Shown: positions 21,996 to 35,066 of the stretch, in pieces
Position numbering within the stretch: the stretch's first letter is position 1
Layout of the letters: each line of letters begins with the position of its first letter
Source: Boesenbergia rotunda
Taxonomy: Eukaryota > Streptophyta > Magnoliopsida > Zingiberales > Zingiberaceae
NCBI GenBank assembly: GCA_024364735.1
Contig: JAGFNQ010001174.1
Span: 438,086 to 502,085 of the forward strand
Length of the DNA stretch: 64,000 bases
Direction: 5' to 3'
Position numbers and translations under genes: made by a program
The notes under the pieces: generated by a model
Seen by the model: the letters and a program-made list of their open reading frames with translations, nothing else
Told to the model about the DNA's origin: nothing
The model's database searches: none

Positions 21996-23174
21996 TCATA
22001 CATTTTTAATGGGCATGAAGAAGATAATTTTTTTTAATTTTACATTTTTATTTTTCAATTTACACATAAATTTAGTCATTTGCTTAATATCAAAATATAA
22101 TTGGTCAGGAGGTAGAAAACATATTTCACTTACCATATCCTTTCTGAAGTCCGAAGCTCCCCCTTCGTTGCTGTTGTCTTTTGACATGGCTCCCCCTTCA
22201 TTAATGCTCTCATTTTCCTGGTGTGAAGCCATCAGCACAAGTCTGGCGTGTTCCTCGAGATCTGAATCTTCTAATGAGGACTCGTCCCATGTTGCCTTTA
22301 GGTTGTAGACTTTTGCCTTTGTTGCCCCTTTTCCTTTGTTCTTCACTTTGGGACAGTTTTCCTTCACATGTCCTTCTTCGTTGCAGTTGTAGCAGCGGAT
22401 CTTCCTTTGCTTCTTACCTTGCACTTTATTAAATTTCTTAACTTTAAAATATTTGGACAATTTCCTTACCATATACGTCGTGTTTTCTTCATCTTCAAAA
22501 ATTCGTCTTCATGTTGGATCTTCCTCGGGCTTAAGGCGATGTTATCCGCTTTGCTTTTTCCTGTACATCTAGACTCGTGAAATTCTAAAATCGAAAAAAG
22601 TTGCTCTAAGGTACTTACCTCAAGATCCTTAGAGATGTAATAGGCGCCTATTATTGAAGTCCATTTTGAGGTCTTCGGGAAGGCGTTCAATACGTACCTT
22701 TGAGCGCCCCGATCATGAACCGACTCTCCGAGGTTGTTGAGTTTCGTCATTAGCTCCTTAAGTTTAGCGTGTAGTTGAGCTATTGATTTTCCTTCCAGTC
22801 GGAGGTTGCTGAGCTGATTCTAAAGTAGATCTCTTTTTGCTAGTTTGGCTTCAGAGGTACCTTCGTGAAGTTCAAGGAACTTTCCCCAAAGTTCCTTTGC
22901 AGATTGGTAGTTCCCGATTTGGTTGACTTCTTATGCAGGTAGTACGGTCAGCAGATGGTATTCTGCTTTCTTGTTCGCCACAAAATCAACTTGTTCCTTT
23001 TTTGTTCACATGCTTTCGTCTTTGGGTTTGTCGTCGGCGTCCTTAGGAGCTACAAAATCGTTTTTCATAATCAAAAGTAAATCGAAATCAGTTTTAAAAA
23101 AATACCTGCATCTTGCACTTCCAACTCGCAAACTCCCCCTCGAACTTTGGCGGGTAGATGACCGGTCCAACCAT
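21996..23174 (-). pseudogene. gag: Gag of element D, broken
   Basis: Minus-strand ATG at 23174 (MVGPVIYPPKFEGEFASWK) begins a SIRE-type gag. The frame is interrupted soon after KPKDESM and again by further stops. Homology continues through AKELWGKFLELHEG-like sequence and 22750-22466 (MTKLNNLGESVHDRGAQRY...). After a frame change near 22470 it reaches a zinc knuckle, CYNCNEEGHVKENC (about 22380). Downstream to about 21780 decayed GKNLHWVPKS-type sequence matches the gag C-terminus of element A. Not functional. Confidence 0.85.
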
Positions 23175-23220
23175 TTTTGTAGTTGCTTCAGACGACGGTT
23201 AGTCCTTTTGGAGCGTCCTG

Positions 23221-23234
23221 GCTGTGATACCAAT
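23221..23234 (-). promoter_or_regulatory. Primer binding site of element D
   Basis: Minus strand TTGGTATCACAGC, a one-base variant of the initiator tRNA-Met site, adjacent to the LTR end at 23235. Confidence 0.78.
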
Positions 23235-24181
23235 TGAATTGTGATCGTTGGTCGGCAAAAGGGGGGTGAATTGCCCCTGAAAATAAAAAATCTTTCTTTT
23301 GTTTTTGCTTAAACAAAGATGTTAGTTAGTTCAAAAAGAAACACAACATAACATATAAAAACTATAACAGAAATAAAGCAACATTGAAAAGAAAGAGGCA
23401 ATCAGAATTTTACTTAGTTTGCAACCGGGTAGGTTACTAATCCAAGACAGAATGTCGCTCGATTCTCCTGAATAAACTCCTTCGGGCGGAGAAGCCTCTT
23501 ACACAATAAAAGCTTAGAAAAAGAAAGAAAACTAGAAAGACTTTGTTTGCTGTGAATGAATTGAATGAATAATTTAAAATTGAGCTCTGGGGTTTATTTA
23601 TAGTCCCGGTCAATTCTATCTGAGTGCTGACGTGGCACTATAGGGGTGCTCGAGTGCTTGAGGGAACCTGACACGTGGCTTGAGGGTTATCCGAAGCGCA
23701 ATGTTCTCAAACGGCTAGCTGATAGATAAATATTGGCTCTCGGACGCTTGTATGCACAGGGGTGTCCGAGTGCTCGAGTGCCCCTATGCATACGGGCGCC
23801 CGAGTACGATTAGCACCTTGCTGATCAATTTTATGATGGGTTTTCTTGGGTGATTTCCGAGCCTTCTAGAGTTTGGCTCACCTGAACCCTCCTCCGGCCT
23901 TCTCCTCGAGCGAGCTTCCTCCCGGTTTCTCGTCTCTTGGATGCCGCACACATTCTTCTCGCTCCATCGGCCTACTCTTTCGCAGACCTGCGCGTCTCTC
24001 GGATGCATCGAGCCCGTCAGCTCCCTTCCCGTTCCATCATTCTCGATCGCTCCGTCTTTCGCTCGACTTCCTGCGCTCCTAAGTTCCTGCACATTTAAAC
24101 ACAGGGATTAAAAACTAATAGGACCTAACTTGACTTGATTGACCATATCAAAATCAACCTTAGATACTTACAACATTAACA
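23235..24181 (-). repeat. 5' LTR of element D
   Basis: Low end fixed by the primer site and by the match to 20881. The high end (ACATTAACA at 24181) is a guess from the terminal dinucleotide. Confidence 0.6.
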
Positions 24182-26390
24182 TGAATTGACGATGTCAATA
24201 AGATCAACTGCAACAGTAGTAAACCGTGTCTTGCAATTAAACTTATGAAGATAATTCTCATGCTAATAATTAATATCTTAAAATTTCTTAACATATCCTT
24301 AGAAGTGATTTAACGGACTACTGAATAATCAAAAGGAACCTCAGAGGACTTGCTATCTAATTATTGTTTTCACTAATGACTTTCTTTACGAGATAGTTTT
24401 TACTAATTACTTTCTTTAGTACTGATTGGTGAACAGCATGCTTTTATCTGATAGTCATCAGAGTATGTTGAAGCCTGGGAACTTGTAAGCATCTTTCTCG
24501 ACAATTTTGTGTTGATTTTTTTTTTGTTTCCAACTAGTACGTTTGCATTTTCAAAAGAATTGTTATACTCCATTTAGCATGTGATATCAATTATGTTGTA
24601 GAAGATATCTGGTCACTCGCTGATTTACTTATTTCATAAATGAATTTTATTTATTGAGATCACTCTGTTTGGGCTGTGATATCACTTTTGAGTCTATACA
24701 GAGAAGGCCTTGGTCGCCTTAAACTTTACTCTAGCATGTGATATCAATTATGTCGTAGAAGATATATGGTCACTTGCTGACTAATTTATTTCATAAATGA
24801 ATTTTATTTGTTGAGATCATTCTGTTTGGGCTGTGATATCACTTTGAATCTATACAGAGAAGGCCTTGGTCACGTTAAACTTTACTCTGCAAACTATTAG
24901 GTAATAGCTATATAAGAACATCAAAATTTGCTAGCATCAGTTATGTCGAAAACATTTCAAAGTAGTGTAAGCTGCCTCAATTAATAGTTCTATTTAAGGT
25001 TTACAGAATTAATAGACAGCCGATGGTTATAGGATTACAACTTTTGCATTGTTTTAGGCCAGTGTTAAGCAAGCTAGTCAATGATTATAGTATTTAGTTA
25101 GCAACTTGAAATAAGATAATATGTTCAAGAAAAAAATTATAGTTGATAGTTGCGATGATAAATATAATATGCTATCTAAAAATCAAAATGGGTTAATAGT
25201 TAGTAAAATTTGGCCTATACTAAAATGTCGAATTTTTTTCTATCCATGCTGTTAACCTTCAATCGACCTTCTTTCTTAGCCATATATAAAAGGTTGAATT
25301 TGTTTTTTTAATTGTCAATCTTGATTTCAGGTCAGCCTAAGCATTTTCCGAAAGTACTCTGGCCCGGTTGATGTCTGGCTATCTATTATCTTGTCTTCAT
25401 TTTATTCACGAAAACAGATATATTGCTTGCTCAACAATAATCCATCGCTAAGTTTTCTTGCAATGGCTACGCACCGAAGCCAATGGATTTGGTATGTAAC
25501 TTTCTATCCATGACTAAAAATATGATGGCGATAATAACAATATGTTTCAAATTTCTAAATATAATTGTATTTTGGCATCCTTTGGGATATATACTTCATG
25601 ACTTATATGCTGTATGAGAAGGCAACATGAATGAACAACTAAAATCATCCTTTATATTTTGATGTCATCGGCTCAAGAGTATCGAAAATAATGTAAAAGT
25701 TTCTTGGGAGATAGAAAATTGACAATGCAAAGAAAAACATGAAAATATCATAGTGTGAGAAGGAAGATCCAAACATGACAATGTTTTCCATGGAGAAAAA
25801 TCACAATCTTTTCCTAAATTGCAGATGATCATTATACACCAATAATCCTAGATACTTTCTCAGCTTATATAGGATGGATTCTCAATATTGAAGTTCTTTC
25901 ACTTGCACATCATTTGTTTTCTTAGGGCATCAAATTTATCTTCAATTGTTCAGTGTCGTCTTTCTTGCGTTGTTAGTTTAGTTTTCTCCCATTTGATGTT
26001 TGTTCAAGATGGCTTTACAGGTTTCGGAAGTTCGTTTGCTTCTCCACTTATACTTACATGAACACGCTTCGTAAAATCAACTTAGAGTAAGAACATCGAC
26101 AGAGTGAAGGCATCTCCATCTTTGAAGCGTGCCGAGCAGCACATATAGAAGACGGAAAGCATATGCATAATGCCCCAAACTTATCCATTTGTTGTGCTTT
26201 GCTTTATCGTCACTTTGCTCCTAGCTCTCTTTATTTTTATGCAGTAAGAGAAGCTTCGTCATCATTATCATCATTACCAAACCATATTTATATATTAATT
26301 GGCGATCTTATCTTTTTCAAGAACTCTATACAAAGCGAGAAAAAGGATTAAGATGTCCACTAATTTTTAAGAGTACCTTTTTCCTTATAG
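24182..26390. other. Intergenic or intronic DNA upstream of BRM-like exon
   Basis: AT-rich, with no complete gene. Position suggests decayed introns of the BRM-like gene, but I could not identify earlier exons. A 157-bp tandem duplication is listed separately. Confidence 0.45.
24577..24893. repeat. 157-bp tandem duplication
   Basis: GCATGTGATATCAATTATG starts at 24577 and again at 24734. The copies differ by scattered substitutions. Confidence 0.88.
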
Positions 26391-26729
26391 CTCATCAGGT
26401 GATTCTCACTCGGATCTGCAACAATCAGGTTGCTGGCTTCATGATCATGAGGACGGAGAGGAAGGTGAACAGGTTTTGCAACCGCAGATAACAAGGAAGA
26501 GGAGTATACGAATTCGCCCATGATATAATGTAGAAAAAAATGGTAAAAATACAGATATTGCAAAAGTCACTGAGTGTGCTTCAAGATTGCTTCAGGTTGG
26601 TGATGAGTATGCTATGCTATCAAGGACTGGAAAACTGGAGTCATTTTCTGACACTGATTTAGGGAAGCACCGCGCAACTAGTTCATCGTTGAAGCACAAG
26701 CATAATACACCATCAAGAAAGATTTCACT
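26391..26729 (+). pseudogene. BRM-like SWI/SNF ATPase, C-terminal exon fragment (left part)
   Basis: After a plausible acceptor (TTCCTTATAG) the frame reads DSHSDLQQSGCWLHDHEDGE, then EQVLQPQITRKRSIRIRP, then a TGA at 26521-26523, and continues to SSSLKHKHNTPSRKISL at 26729. The KRKRS-I-R-I-RPR segment and the text around it resemble the region before the bromodomain of plant BRAHMA (BRM), the nuclear ATPase of SWI/SNF chromatin remodelling complexes; this match is from memory. The TGA sits where BRM has Arg, so a CGA to TGA change is likely. The exon is cut at 26729 by the LTR element that starts at 26730 and resumes at 35072. Upstream ATPase exons are not visible, so this is a pseudogene or gene fragment. 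Confidence 0.72.
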
Positions 26730-29407
26730 TGTTGAGAACCGAAATTTTAAAGGGTCTCTTTGCAAATTAGGGACCTAGATGTGAATAGAAAAAATTTGTG
26801 GGCTTAATTGCAAAAAGCCAAAACATTAATATAACCCTACCGAGACCCATTCTTCCACGATTCTTCTCTACCCAAATCAGTTCCACACTCGATCAGTTCC
26901 ACACCCGATCCTTTCTTCGCCCGACGCCGCTGCAGCCCTAGCCGACCGCCGACGCCGCCACAAATCGCCCGGCGCCGCTGATCCCTAGCCGACCGCCGAC
27001 CGCCGACCGCCGACCGCCGACCGCCGACCGCCGACCGCCGACCGCCGACCGCCGACGCCGTCACATCTCCCCGTCGTCGCCGCGCCTTTCTCCCGTTTGC
27101 CCTAGTTGTGCCGCCGCCCTCACGCGAGCGCCTCTTCCTCGTGTGTCGACGCTGCCAGATCCTCTCCCACGAGCAAAGGTGCCACTTTTTGGTGTGTTGC
27201 CGTCCCGTTGCTTTTCTCCTTCTTCTCCTACAGCCTTTGATTTTGCCATCCGGTCGTGGGTTACAGGCGCCACTACCAGCCGTGCCATCAAGCGTCGTAT
27301 TCCCCGTCTCGTGATCGCCAGCAATAGAATCTTATGTGTTCGGATTTTGGTTGGCTACGGGTGGTGAATGATTGAGGTTTGTTTTCTTGTGATTACCCTA
27401 TCCTTGTTGCTGTGAACTCCATTAATATATGTGTCTACTATGATGTTTAGTTAGGGTTGATTCTAATTGGTTATTGTGAAATATTCACCGATCAGTAGAT
27501 GGGTTATGATTTGGAGTGAATTTGCCATGACTTGTCATGAGCTTGGATCAGGGCTGTTGCGATTTCTTTAGTTGGGTGTTTGTATACGGACTATGTGTAG
27601 GATTGAGTTATATTGGATTTATTGTACATTTGGTCCATGCTAAGAATTGAGAGTATATATATATATATATATATATATATACTTCATTGATTAAACCTAG
27701 TATTTAACTTGATTAATTAAATGAATATAATAATTAGGATAATCCTAATTAAATAAGAAAGTTTGTTTAGCTAAATACCACATATTATTAGCTAAACACT
27801 ATGCTTTTGATACAGGTCCTTGAGTTAGATTCGCACAGTTGATCGTGGGAGGTTCTGTTCGTATACGTTCTACAATTATAAGGCGGGTACTTCTCCTTTG
27901 TACTCGAGTAGTTCTTTTATCTTAAAGCATGGCTAGTTTATGTCTTATAGATTGCTTGACCTTGTTCTTTGTCGTTATTTATAAATCGTCGTTGAGACTT
28001 ATTATTCGTTGATCTTTGAGTATTCCTAAATTCGTATCTGTACAGTCCTCGATTGATTTTCTGTTCTGTAAAGTACCGCTTGTACGCGAGTACTTAGAAG
28101 TCCATTAAACACAGATAGGTTTATTTGGCATTAGAAATACCCTACCTAGTAGTGTAGGTGCATAATCGATGGTTTTGAGTTTCGATTGATTGTATTGATG
28201 CATCGTGTATTCGTTGGACTTTATTGCATCGTTGTTTCTCCGGTTGTTCGTGCATCGTATACCATGCACCATACTTGCACGTTGCATACTAACGACTGTT
28301 AGCTTACATTTGGTTAAGTCGTCGTTAGTCATATTGTTGCTCGAGTCACTCAACCACATGATGTCATGGTAGTGGTTAGAGTGCGAGTGTTTGTCCTGTC
28401 ATGCCAGACAGTGACACCCTCACAGTTGTTTTTAGAGGGATGAGCTGTTGGTGGCTCACCCTCACCGTTGTTTATTTTTGAGGGATATTGTGTGATAGCT
28501 CCCCCCCGATGTACCGTGGGTTCGGAGTGTTGATTTTCCAGCATCCTGTCCACTCAACCACGCCTTATGTGGTATTATTGTTATTGTTGGTTATTGTTGT
28601 TGTTGGAGTGGTACAGTTGCCACAGCCCTACCCACTCGGTCACACAGATGGGATGTGTTGACGGCTTGACTGGCGTCAGGGGTGACACATGTCATTGCAT
28701 CATGTGCATACGTATTTCTTTTATGCATTTGCTTGTGTTTGATGCACTTATATGAGCTATGATTGTTGCACATGTTTGACATGCATGCATATCTTGATAT
28801 TATTGTTATGGAGTTGTTTTAGACCTGCGTAGTCGTTATTCGGACTTTATACCATGTCGATTGATATATGTTATGCATGATAGGTAAATTCAGTAATTCT
28901 TATGGACTGTACACTGTTGAGTTCTCTACTCTGTTTATCCTTATTATGCCATGCTTATTTGTCTACTCATATACCCGCAGAGTCCGCCCGGACTCACCAC
29001 CCCTGCTTTCCCTTTTGTTGTTTTCAGATAGCAGGTAGTGGTATTGCTTGGAGCCAGGAGATGATCCAGTTGCTAGCCCCCAGTCCCTTGGTTCCATCGT
29101 GTCGGTCGTTTTGGTTTGGTTTAGTATTTGATTTGTTTCGCAGTTATTTTATTTGTCGGGTATTAGTTGGATTTTGTCATATTCACTGGTATGTAGACTT
29201 TCTTTATGTTTTTGTTGGCTGAGCCATTTCTTTATTTTGTTTCGATATAAACTGCGTGAGAGTGTCTTTTATATATTGTTGTGATGCTAGCCGCATGTGG
29301 CTAAGCTATATATGTGAGATGGTATGTATTGTTGCTCCATATTGTCCGCCATACAGGGGAGATGCTGCCCGATTTTCGAGGAAGCATGTGCCTCTGGGGG
29401 CGTGACA
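26730..29407 (+). repeat. 5' LTR of the LARD-like element (2678 bp)
   Basis: Near-identical to 32436-35066. Differences include an expanded CCGACCG microsatellite at about 26990-27058. No gene is supported inside it. Confidence 0.92.
26990..27058. repeat. CCGACCG microsatellite
   Basis: About nine units of the 7-mer, against two or three units at the matching place in the other LTR (32697-32716). Confidence 0.9.
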
Positions 29408-29412
29408 ATTTT

Positions 29413-29428
29413 TGGTATCAGAGCCAAG
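29413..29428 (+). promoter_or_regulatory. Primer binding site, initiator tRNA-Met
   Basis: TGGTATCAGAGCCAAG five bases after the LTR end. Confidence 0.9.
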
Positions 29429-31825
29429 TTTTGCGAGTTTCTTTGGGATCTGTGGGAAGTTTTGCGATGTTTTGGTGTCTGTGGGTTTACGGTGTTGTTT
29501 TACGAGGTCAATCTGTATAATACAGATTTGTTTATTTTTGCGGAGTCTTTTTCTTGGGGTTGACGAAGTTGTTTTGTTTTACGAGGTTTATCTGTGTTTT
29601 ACGAATTTGGTCGTATTTTCGCGGAGTCATTTTTGACTTGGTTGTGTTGGGACTTGGCGACGATGGACTTCTCCAGGCGACAGGTATTTCCTCTGATCTC
29701 TTGTATCCTCTACCTTATTTGGGTATGATTGGAGATTCTTTCTTATCTTCTTGGATTATGTATCTATTCTTGTACCCTTCTATTAGGTATCCTTTGGACT
29801 TGGATAGGCTTGATCACTTGATGTCAATCAATTTATTATAATCATGGGCAGGATTAATTATGAAGGTGTCTAGTTGACATGTTAAGAACCTAAAAGATGT
29901 AGGTTGATAGGTGGCCTTGCGTCAATACGAAAAAGTATAGAACTAATTACTCAACTCAATTTATTGAGAAGGATTGCAAACTTACTAATACTATTATAAG
30001 GGGCTTATTGAAATACTGGTCTCGTACAAACTGTACAAAAGAAGTTATATTCTGGGGAGAATAGAAGAGGTTCTAGAAGCTACTCAACTTGTAGATTTTC
30101 AACAATGCATGGTTCCACTTTTTCAGGCTTTCTAAAAGCAATTAGCTGTTGGTTGGCATAGGCCTTTTAATACTTAAAAAAAAAAATTTGTTGCCATGAT
30201 AATCATGCCACACTCTCTCATGTGTAAGTTATCCACATCAATTAACTTCATTCGATAAGAGTAAAGAAAAAAAAAATTGCATTTGTTTATGCACCTCTGG
30301 ACATTCTGTGCATCAACTAGCCTCCCAGATTATCTGAAATTTTACGGCTGGGTGGTTCAACTTGATAGGTGTTAAGTTCCTTTTGGCATATGAAAAATGA
30401 TGGTAGTTCTTCACAACTATCAAGTTTAGTTACTTGTCCCAGGAGTAGTGGTGAAAACAAACCTTAGAAAGATTTGTAGTTTGACAGCTAAGTTTAGTAT
30501 AAGATGTTTCTTTGCTGTCAAATTATATGTATGACTGCAAGTTTCTATCATATTCCCTTTACTATGATAGTGATTTGTGGTTGAACTGCTTGGTTGGGCT
30601 GAATATACAGATTAATGTTTCAAAATACTGTCTTTGAGCACCTAATTGATAGCTTGTCCTATTGAGCCAATAGGAACTTGTCAAGACTTTTTATGCTTAC
30701 GCATACCAGAATTGTCAGGACACAGATCCTACTTAGGAACATAGCTGAACTGCCTTGCATGGTGCATATTGGACGTGCAGTTAACCATTCCTACTTGTTG
30801 CTATCCTGAATGTCTTTCTGTGGCTAATGAACATTTATGAATCTCAAGAGTTCGAACATTGATTCCCAACCTCTTCTATCATTTTAATAGCTTTATTTAT
30901 TAAATCTTAACACATAAGATTTTTATTTCTCTAACCTTAGGCTGCATCTGTTAATCCCTCTGAACGTCCAACAGGGTTCCATCAATTTGCTCAATTGTAT
31001 TCAAGAATCAATCTGATAAGACTTCTATAAAGTTGGCTTATTCTTTCCATGGTCCATTTGCACAATACCAGAGGAGTGTTTGAGAGTTGTTGCACTTACC
31101 ATGAGTTTTAGCATTGTTGTGCATGCAACAATGACTTACCATGTTAACCAGCAGAATAAACCAGTGTTTCTTACTCAATAGTCAATGTCCACTGGATTTA
31201 TTCGCTCTTCCTTAGCTCATGCCTCAATAGATCATCTGTGTCAAATAACACCTTCATTCCTTCACCCAATCTTCCTCATCTGGTAAGAATGATGGTCAAA
31301 TGGATCTTTCAATTCTTTTGTCAATTGTGCAATAGAAGTCAGATTTAGGAGGTGCAAACCAACTTCTCTTTGCATTCTTATTGGGAACAACACTCTTGAG
31401 CTGAACTGCTTTAAGCCGAATGTCTAGCTTATCTGTCTACAAATTTCAAAGTTGAAGAATCATAATCACTAGTAAAAGATTCATCTCAAGATTCAACTAC
31501 AACTCTCTATTTCATTATAAAGAGGTAAATTAAGATATACCATATCATATATATCAACGACATGACGGCACATAGCCTCACAATATAGTACAAGGCAAAT
31601 GTAATGATGTACAATATGACTGCCTATTTATTTTAACGGTCACCCTAAAAACCATCCTTTGAGTAACTTGAAGTGGAACTAGGAGCATACAGTCAATTTT
31701 TGGTATCTACTCTAAAGGCTTAGCTCTTCTACTGATTATGATGATTAGGTTAGGAAGTAAAGCGTTTTTACTTAAAAATTTACTCAAGTATATGGTATTA
31801 TTAAGATTTATTTTAGTTATTAATT
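29429..31825 (+). other. Non-coding interior of the LARD-like element
   Basis: About 2.4 kb with no protein homology that I can see. 29560-29700 resembles a retroelement leader. The rest is AT-rich, and its origin is unclear. Confidence 0.5.
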
Positions 31826-31919
31826 ATGTGTAGAACAGTTGTGCCTAGAATATTAGTCTTCAGTTTACTAGCCTTAGCAGATGGTCGAAGCTACAAGTTA
31901 TCAGACTCAGTAGACGGTG

Positions 31920-32295
31920 GGAGCTCTAGCACCTCCGACTATGCAGCTAGCAGCAATTCAGATGATTCAGCCACTGCCTCTTCAGACGATGCCACCATCA
32001 GTTCCAGAGATGGACCGGGTTTACACGCTCACCAGAGAGAAGGCACAACAGGTCGATGAATCGATTTTCCGAGATATTAAAGAGCTATAGGGTATCTACG
32101 TTTTGGTCACTGTTTGTAACTGGGTAACTACTGTTAGAGAGATATTAGACATTTTCCAATATGGTAGATAAGGCATTTGACTCGCAATCAAGGTCAAAGT
32201 TGGTTGGCAGCACTATTCTGATGAGGAAACTACTTGAGAGCTCGAGGATACGATCAGAGCTCGCAACCCTCATCGGATTTATTGAGGTGCGTATG
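31920..32295 (+). pseudogene. Gag-protease border and chromodomain remnants
   Basis: In one frame 31925-32070 reads like APPTMQLAAIQMIQPL, then MDRVYTLTREKAQQVDESIF, similar to the segment between the gag zinc knuckle and protease in Tekay/Del-type Gypsy elements. About 130 bases later 32205-32280 reads WQHYSDEET, then ELEDTIRARNPH, matching the chromodomain consensus W..HS..E.TWE.E...R...P at the end of Gypsy integrase. Several stops are present. Protease, RT, RNase H and the integrase core are missing between them. Confidence 0.65.
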
Positions 32296-32421
32296 GTTGG
32301 TCTTCATTTCGTATTTATATTATAGTTGAGGTGTTGATAATTGTTGCCGTTGACTAGTACCTGTTGTGGTTGACTAGTATTTGTTTTGGTTTGTTAGCGA
32401 AATTTGGGGACCAAATTTTTG

Positions 32422-32435
32422 TTAGTGGGGGAGAA
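32422..32435 (+). promoter_or_regulatory. Polypurine tract of the LARD-like element
   Basis: TTAGTGGGGGAGAA directly before the LTR start TGTTGAG. Confidence 0.85.
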
Positions 32436-35066
32436 TGTTGAGAACCGAAATTTTAAAGGGTCTCTTTGCAAATTAGGGACCTAGATGTGAATAGCAAAAA
32501 TTTGTGGGCTTAATTGCAAAAAGCCAAAACATTAATATAACCCTACCGAGACCCATTCTTCCACGATTCTTCTCTACCCAAATCAGTTCCACACTCGATC
32601 AGTTCCACACCCGATCCTTTCTTCGCCCGACGCCGCTGCAGCCCTAGCCGACCGCCGACGCCGCCACAAATCGCCCGGCACCGCTGATCCCTAGCCGACC
32701 GCCGACCGCCGACGCCGTCACATCTCCCCGTCGTCGCCGCGCCTTTCTCCCGTTTGCCCTAGTTGTGCCGCCGCCCTCACGCGAGCGCCTCTTCCTCGTG
32801 TGTCGACGCTGCCAGATCCTCTCCGACCACGAGCAAAGGTGCCACTTTTTGGTGTGTTGCCGTCCCGTTGCTTTTCTCCTTCTTCTCCTACAGCCTTTGA
32901 TTTTGCCATCCGGTCGTGGGTTACAGGCGCCACTACCAGCCGTGCCATCAAGCGTCGTATTCCCCGTCTCGTGATCGCCAGCAATAGAATCTTATGTGTT
33001 CGGATTTTGGTTGGCTACGGGTGGTGAATGATTGAGGTTTGTTTTCTTGTGATTACCCTATCCTTGTTGCTGTGAACTCCATTAATATATGTGTCTACTA
33101 TGATGTTTAGTTAGGGTTGATTCTAATTGGTTATTGTGAAATATTCACCGATCAGTAGATGGGTTATGATTTGGAGTGAATTTGCCATGACTTGTCATGA
33201 GCTTGGATCAGGGCTTTTGCGATTTCTTTAGTTGGGTGTTTGTATACGGACTATGTGTAGGATTGAGTTATATTGGATTTATTGTACATTTGGTCCATGC
33301 TAAGAATTGAGAGTATATATATATATATATATATATATATACTTCATTGATTAAACCTAGTATTTAACTTGATTAATTAAATGAATATAATAATTAGGAT
33401 AATCCTAATTAAATAAGAAAGTTTGTTTAGCTAAATACCACATATTATTAGCTAAACACTATGCTTTTGATACAGGTCCTTGAGTTAGATTCGCACAGTT
33501 GATCGTGGGAGGTTCTGTTCGTATACGTTCTACAATTATAAGGCGGGTACTTCTCCTTTGTACTCGAGTAGTTCTTTTATCTTAAAGCATGGCTAGTTTA
33601 TGTCTTATAGATTGCTTGACCTTGTTCTTTGTCGTTATTTATAAATCGTCGTTGAGACTTATTATTCGTTGATCTTTGAGTATTCCTAAATTCGTATCTG
33701 TACAGTCCTCGATTGATTTTCTGTTCTGTAAAGTACCGCTTGTACGCGAGTACTTAGAAGTCCATTAAACACAGATAGGTTTATTTGGCATTAGAAATAC
33801 CCTACCTAGTAGTGTAGGTGCATAATCGATGGTTTTGAGTTTCGATTGATTGTATTGATGCATCGTGTATTCGTTGGACTTTATTGCATCGTTGTTTCTC
33901 CGGTTGTTCGTGCATCGTATACCATGCACCATACTTGCACGTTGCATACTAACGACTGTTAGCTTACATTTGGTTAAGTCGTCGTTAGTCATATTGTTGC
34001 TCGAGTCACTCAACCACATGATGTCATGGTAGTGGTTAGAGTGCGAGTGTTTGTCCTGTCATGCCAGACAGTGACACCCTCACAGTTATTTTTAGAGGGA
34101 TGAGCTGTTGGTGGCTCACCCTCACCGTTGTTTATTTTGAGGGATATTGTGTGATAGCTCCCCCCCGATGTACCGTGGGTTCGGAGTGTTGATTTTCCAG
34201 CATCCTGTCCACTCAACCACGCCTTATGTGGTATTATTGTTATTGTTGGTTATTGTTGTTGTTGGAGTGGTACAGTTGTCACAGCCCTACCCACTCGGTC
34301 ACACAGATGGGATGTGTTGACGGCTTGACTGGCGTCAGGGGTGACACATGTCATTGCATCATGTGCATACGTATTTCTTTTATGCATTTGCTTGTGTTTG
34401 ATGCACTTATATGAGCTATGATTGTTGCACATGTTTGACATGCATGCATATCTTGATATTATTGTTATGGAGTTGTTTTAGACCTGCGTAGTCGTTATTC
34501 GGACTTTATACCATGTCGATTGATATATGTTATGCATGATAGGTAAATTCAGTAATTCTTATGGACTGTACACTGTTGAGTTCTCTACTCTGTTTATCCT
34601 TATTATGCCATGCTTATTTGTCTACTCATATACCCGCAGAGTCCGCCCGGACTCACCACCCCTGCTTTCCCTTTTGTTGTTTTCAGATAGCAGGTAGTGG
34701 TATTGCTTGGAGCCAGGAGATGATCCAGTTGCTAGCCCCCAGTCCCTTGGTTCCATCGTGTCGGTCGTTTTGGTTTGGTTTAGTATTTGATTTGTTTCGC
34801 AGTTATTTTATTTGTCGGGTATTAGTTGGATTTTGTCATATTCACTGGTATGTAGACTTTCTTTATGTTTTTGTTGGCTGAGCCATTTCTTTATTTTGTT
34901 TCGATATAAACTGCGTGAGAGTGTCTTTTATATATTGTTGTGATGCTAGCCGCATGTGGCTAAGCTATATATGTGAGATGGTATGTATTGTTGCTCCATA
35001 TTGTCCGCCATACAGGGAAGATGTTACTCGATTTTCGAGGAAGCATGTGCCTCTGGGGGCGTGACA
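32436..35066 (+). repeat. 3' LTR of the LARD-like element (2631 bp)
   Basis: Partner of 26730-29407, followed by the TCACT duplication and the resumed BRM-like exon. Confidence 0.92.

Larger units (their letters stand above)
20881..24181 (-). mobile_element. SIRE-type element D, internally deleted (minus strand)
   Basis: A 5' LTR lies at about 23235-24181. A primer site and gag follow downstream on the minus strand. A truncated 3' LTR at 20881-21415 matches the low-coordinate part of the 5' LTR. Pol is absent: sequence after the gag C-terminus (about 21780) runs through AT-rich DNA straight into the partial LTR. Confidence 0.75.
26730..35066 (+). mobile_element. Non-autonomous chromodomain-Gypsy derivative (LARD-like) with 2.6-kb LTRs
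   Basis: Two long direct repeats (26730-29407 and 32436-35066) start TGTTGAGAACCG and end GGGGGCGTGACA, flank a 3.0-kb interior, and are bounded by a 5-bp duplication TCACT (26725-26729 and 35067-35071). The interior begins with a tRNA-Met primer site and ends with a GTGGGGGAGAA polypurine tract. It lacks intact gag or pol. Near its 3' end decayed sequence resembles the gag-protease border and then, directly, the chromodomain tail of Gypsy integrase, so the enzymatic core has been deleted. It sits inside the BRM-like exon. Confidence 0.9.

Noticed and set aside
28902..29222. 106-aa ORF present in both long LTRs (28902 and 34561)
   Set aside because: Identical because the LTRs are identical; no domain and no sign of coding constraint.
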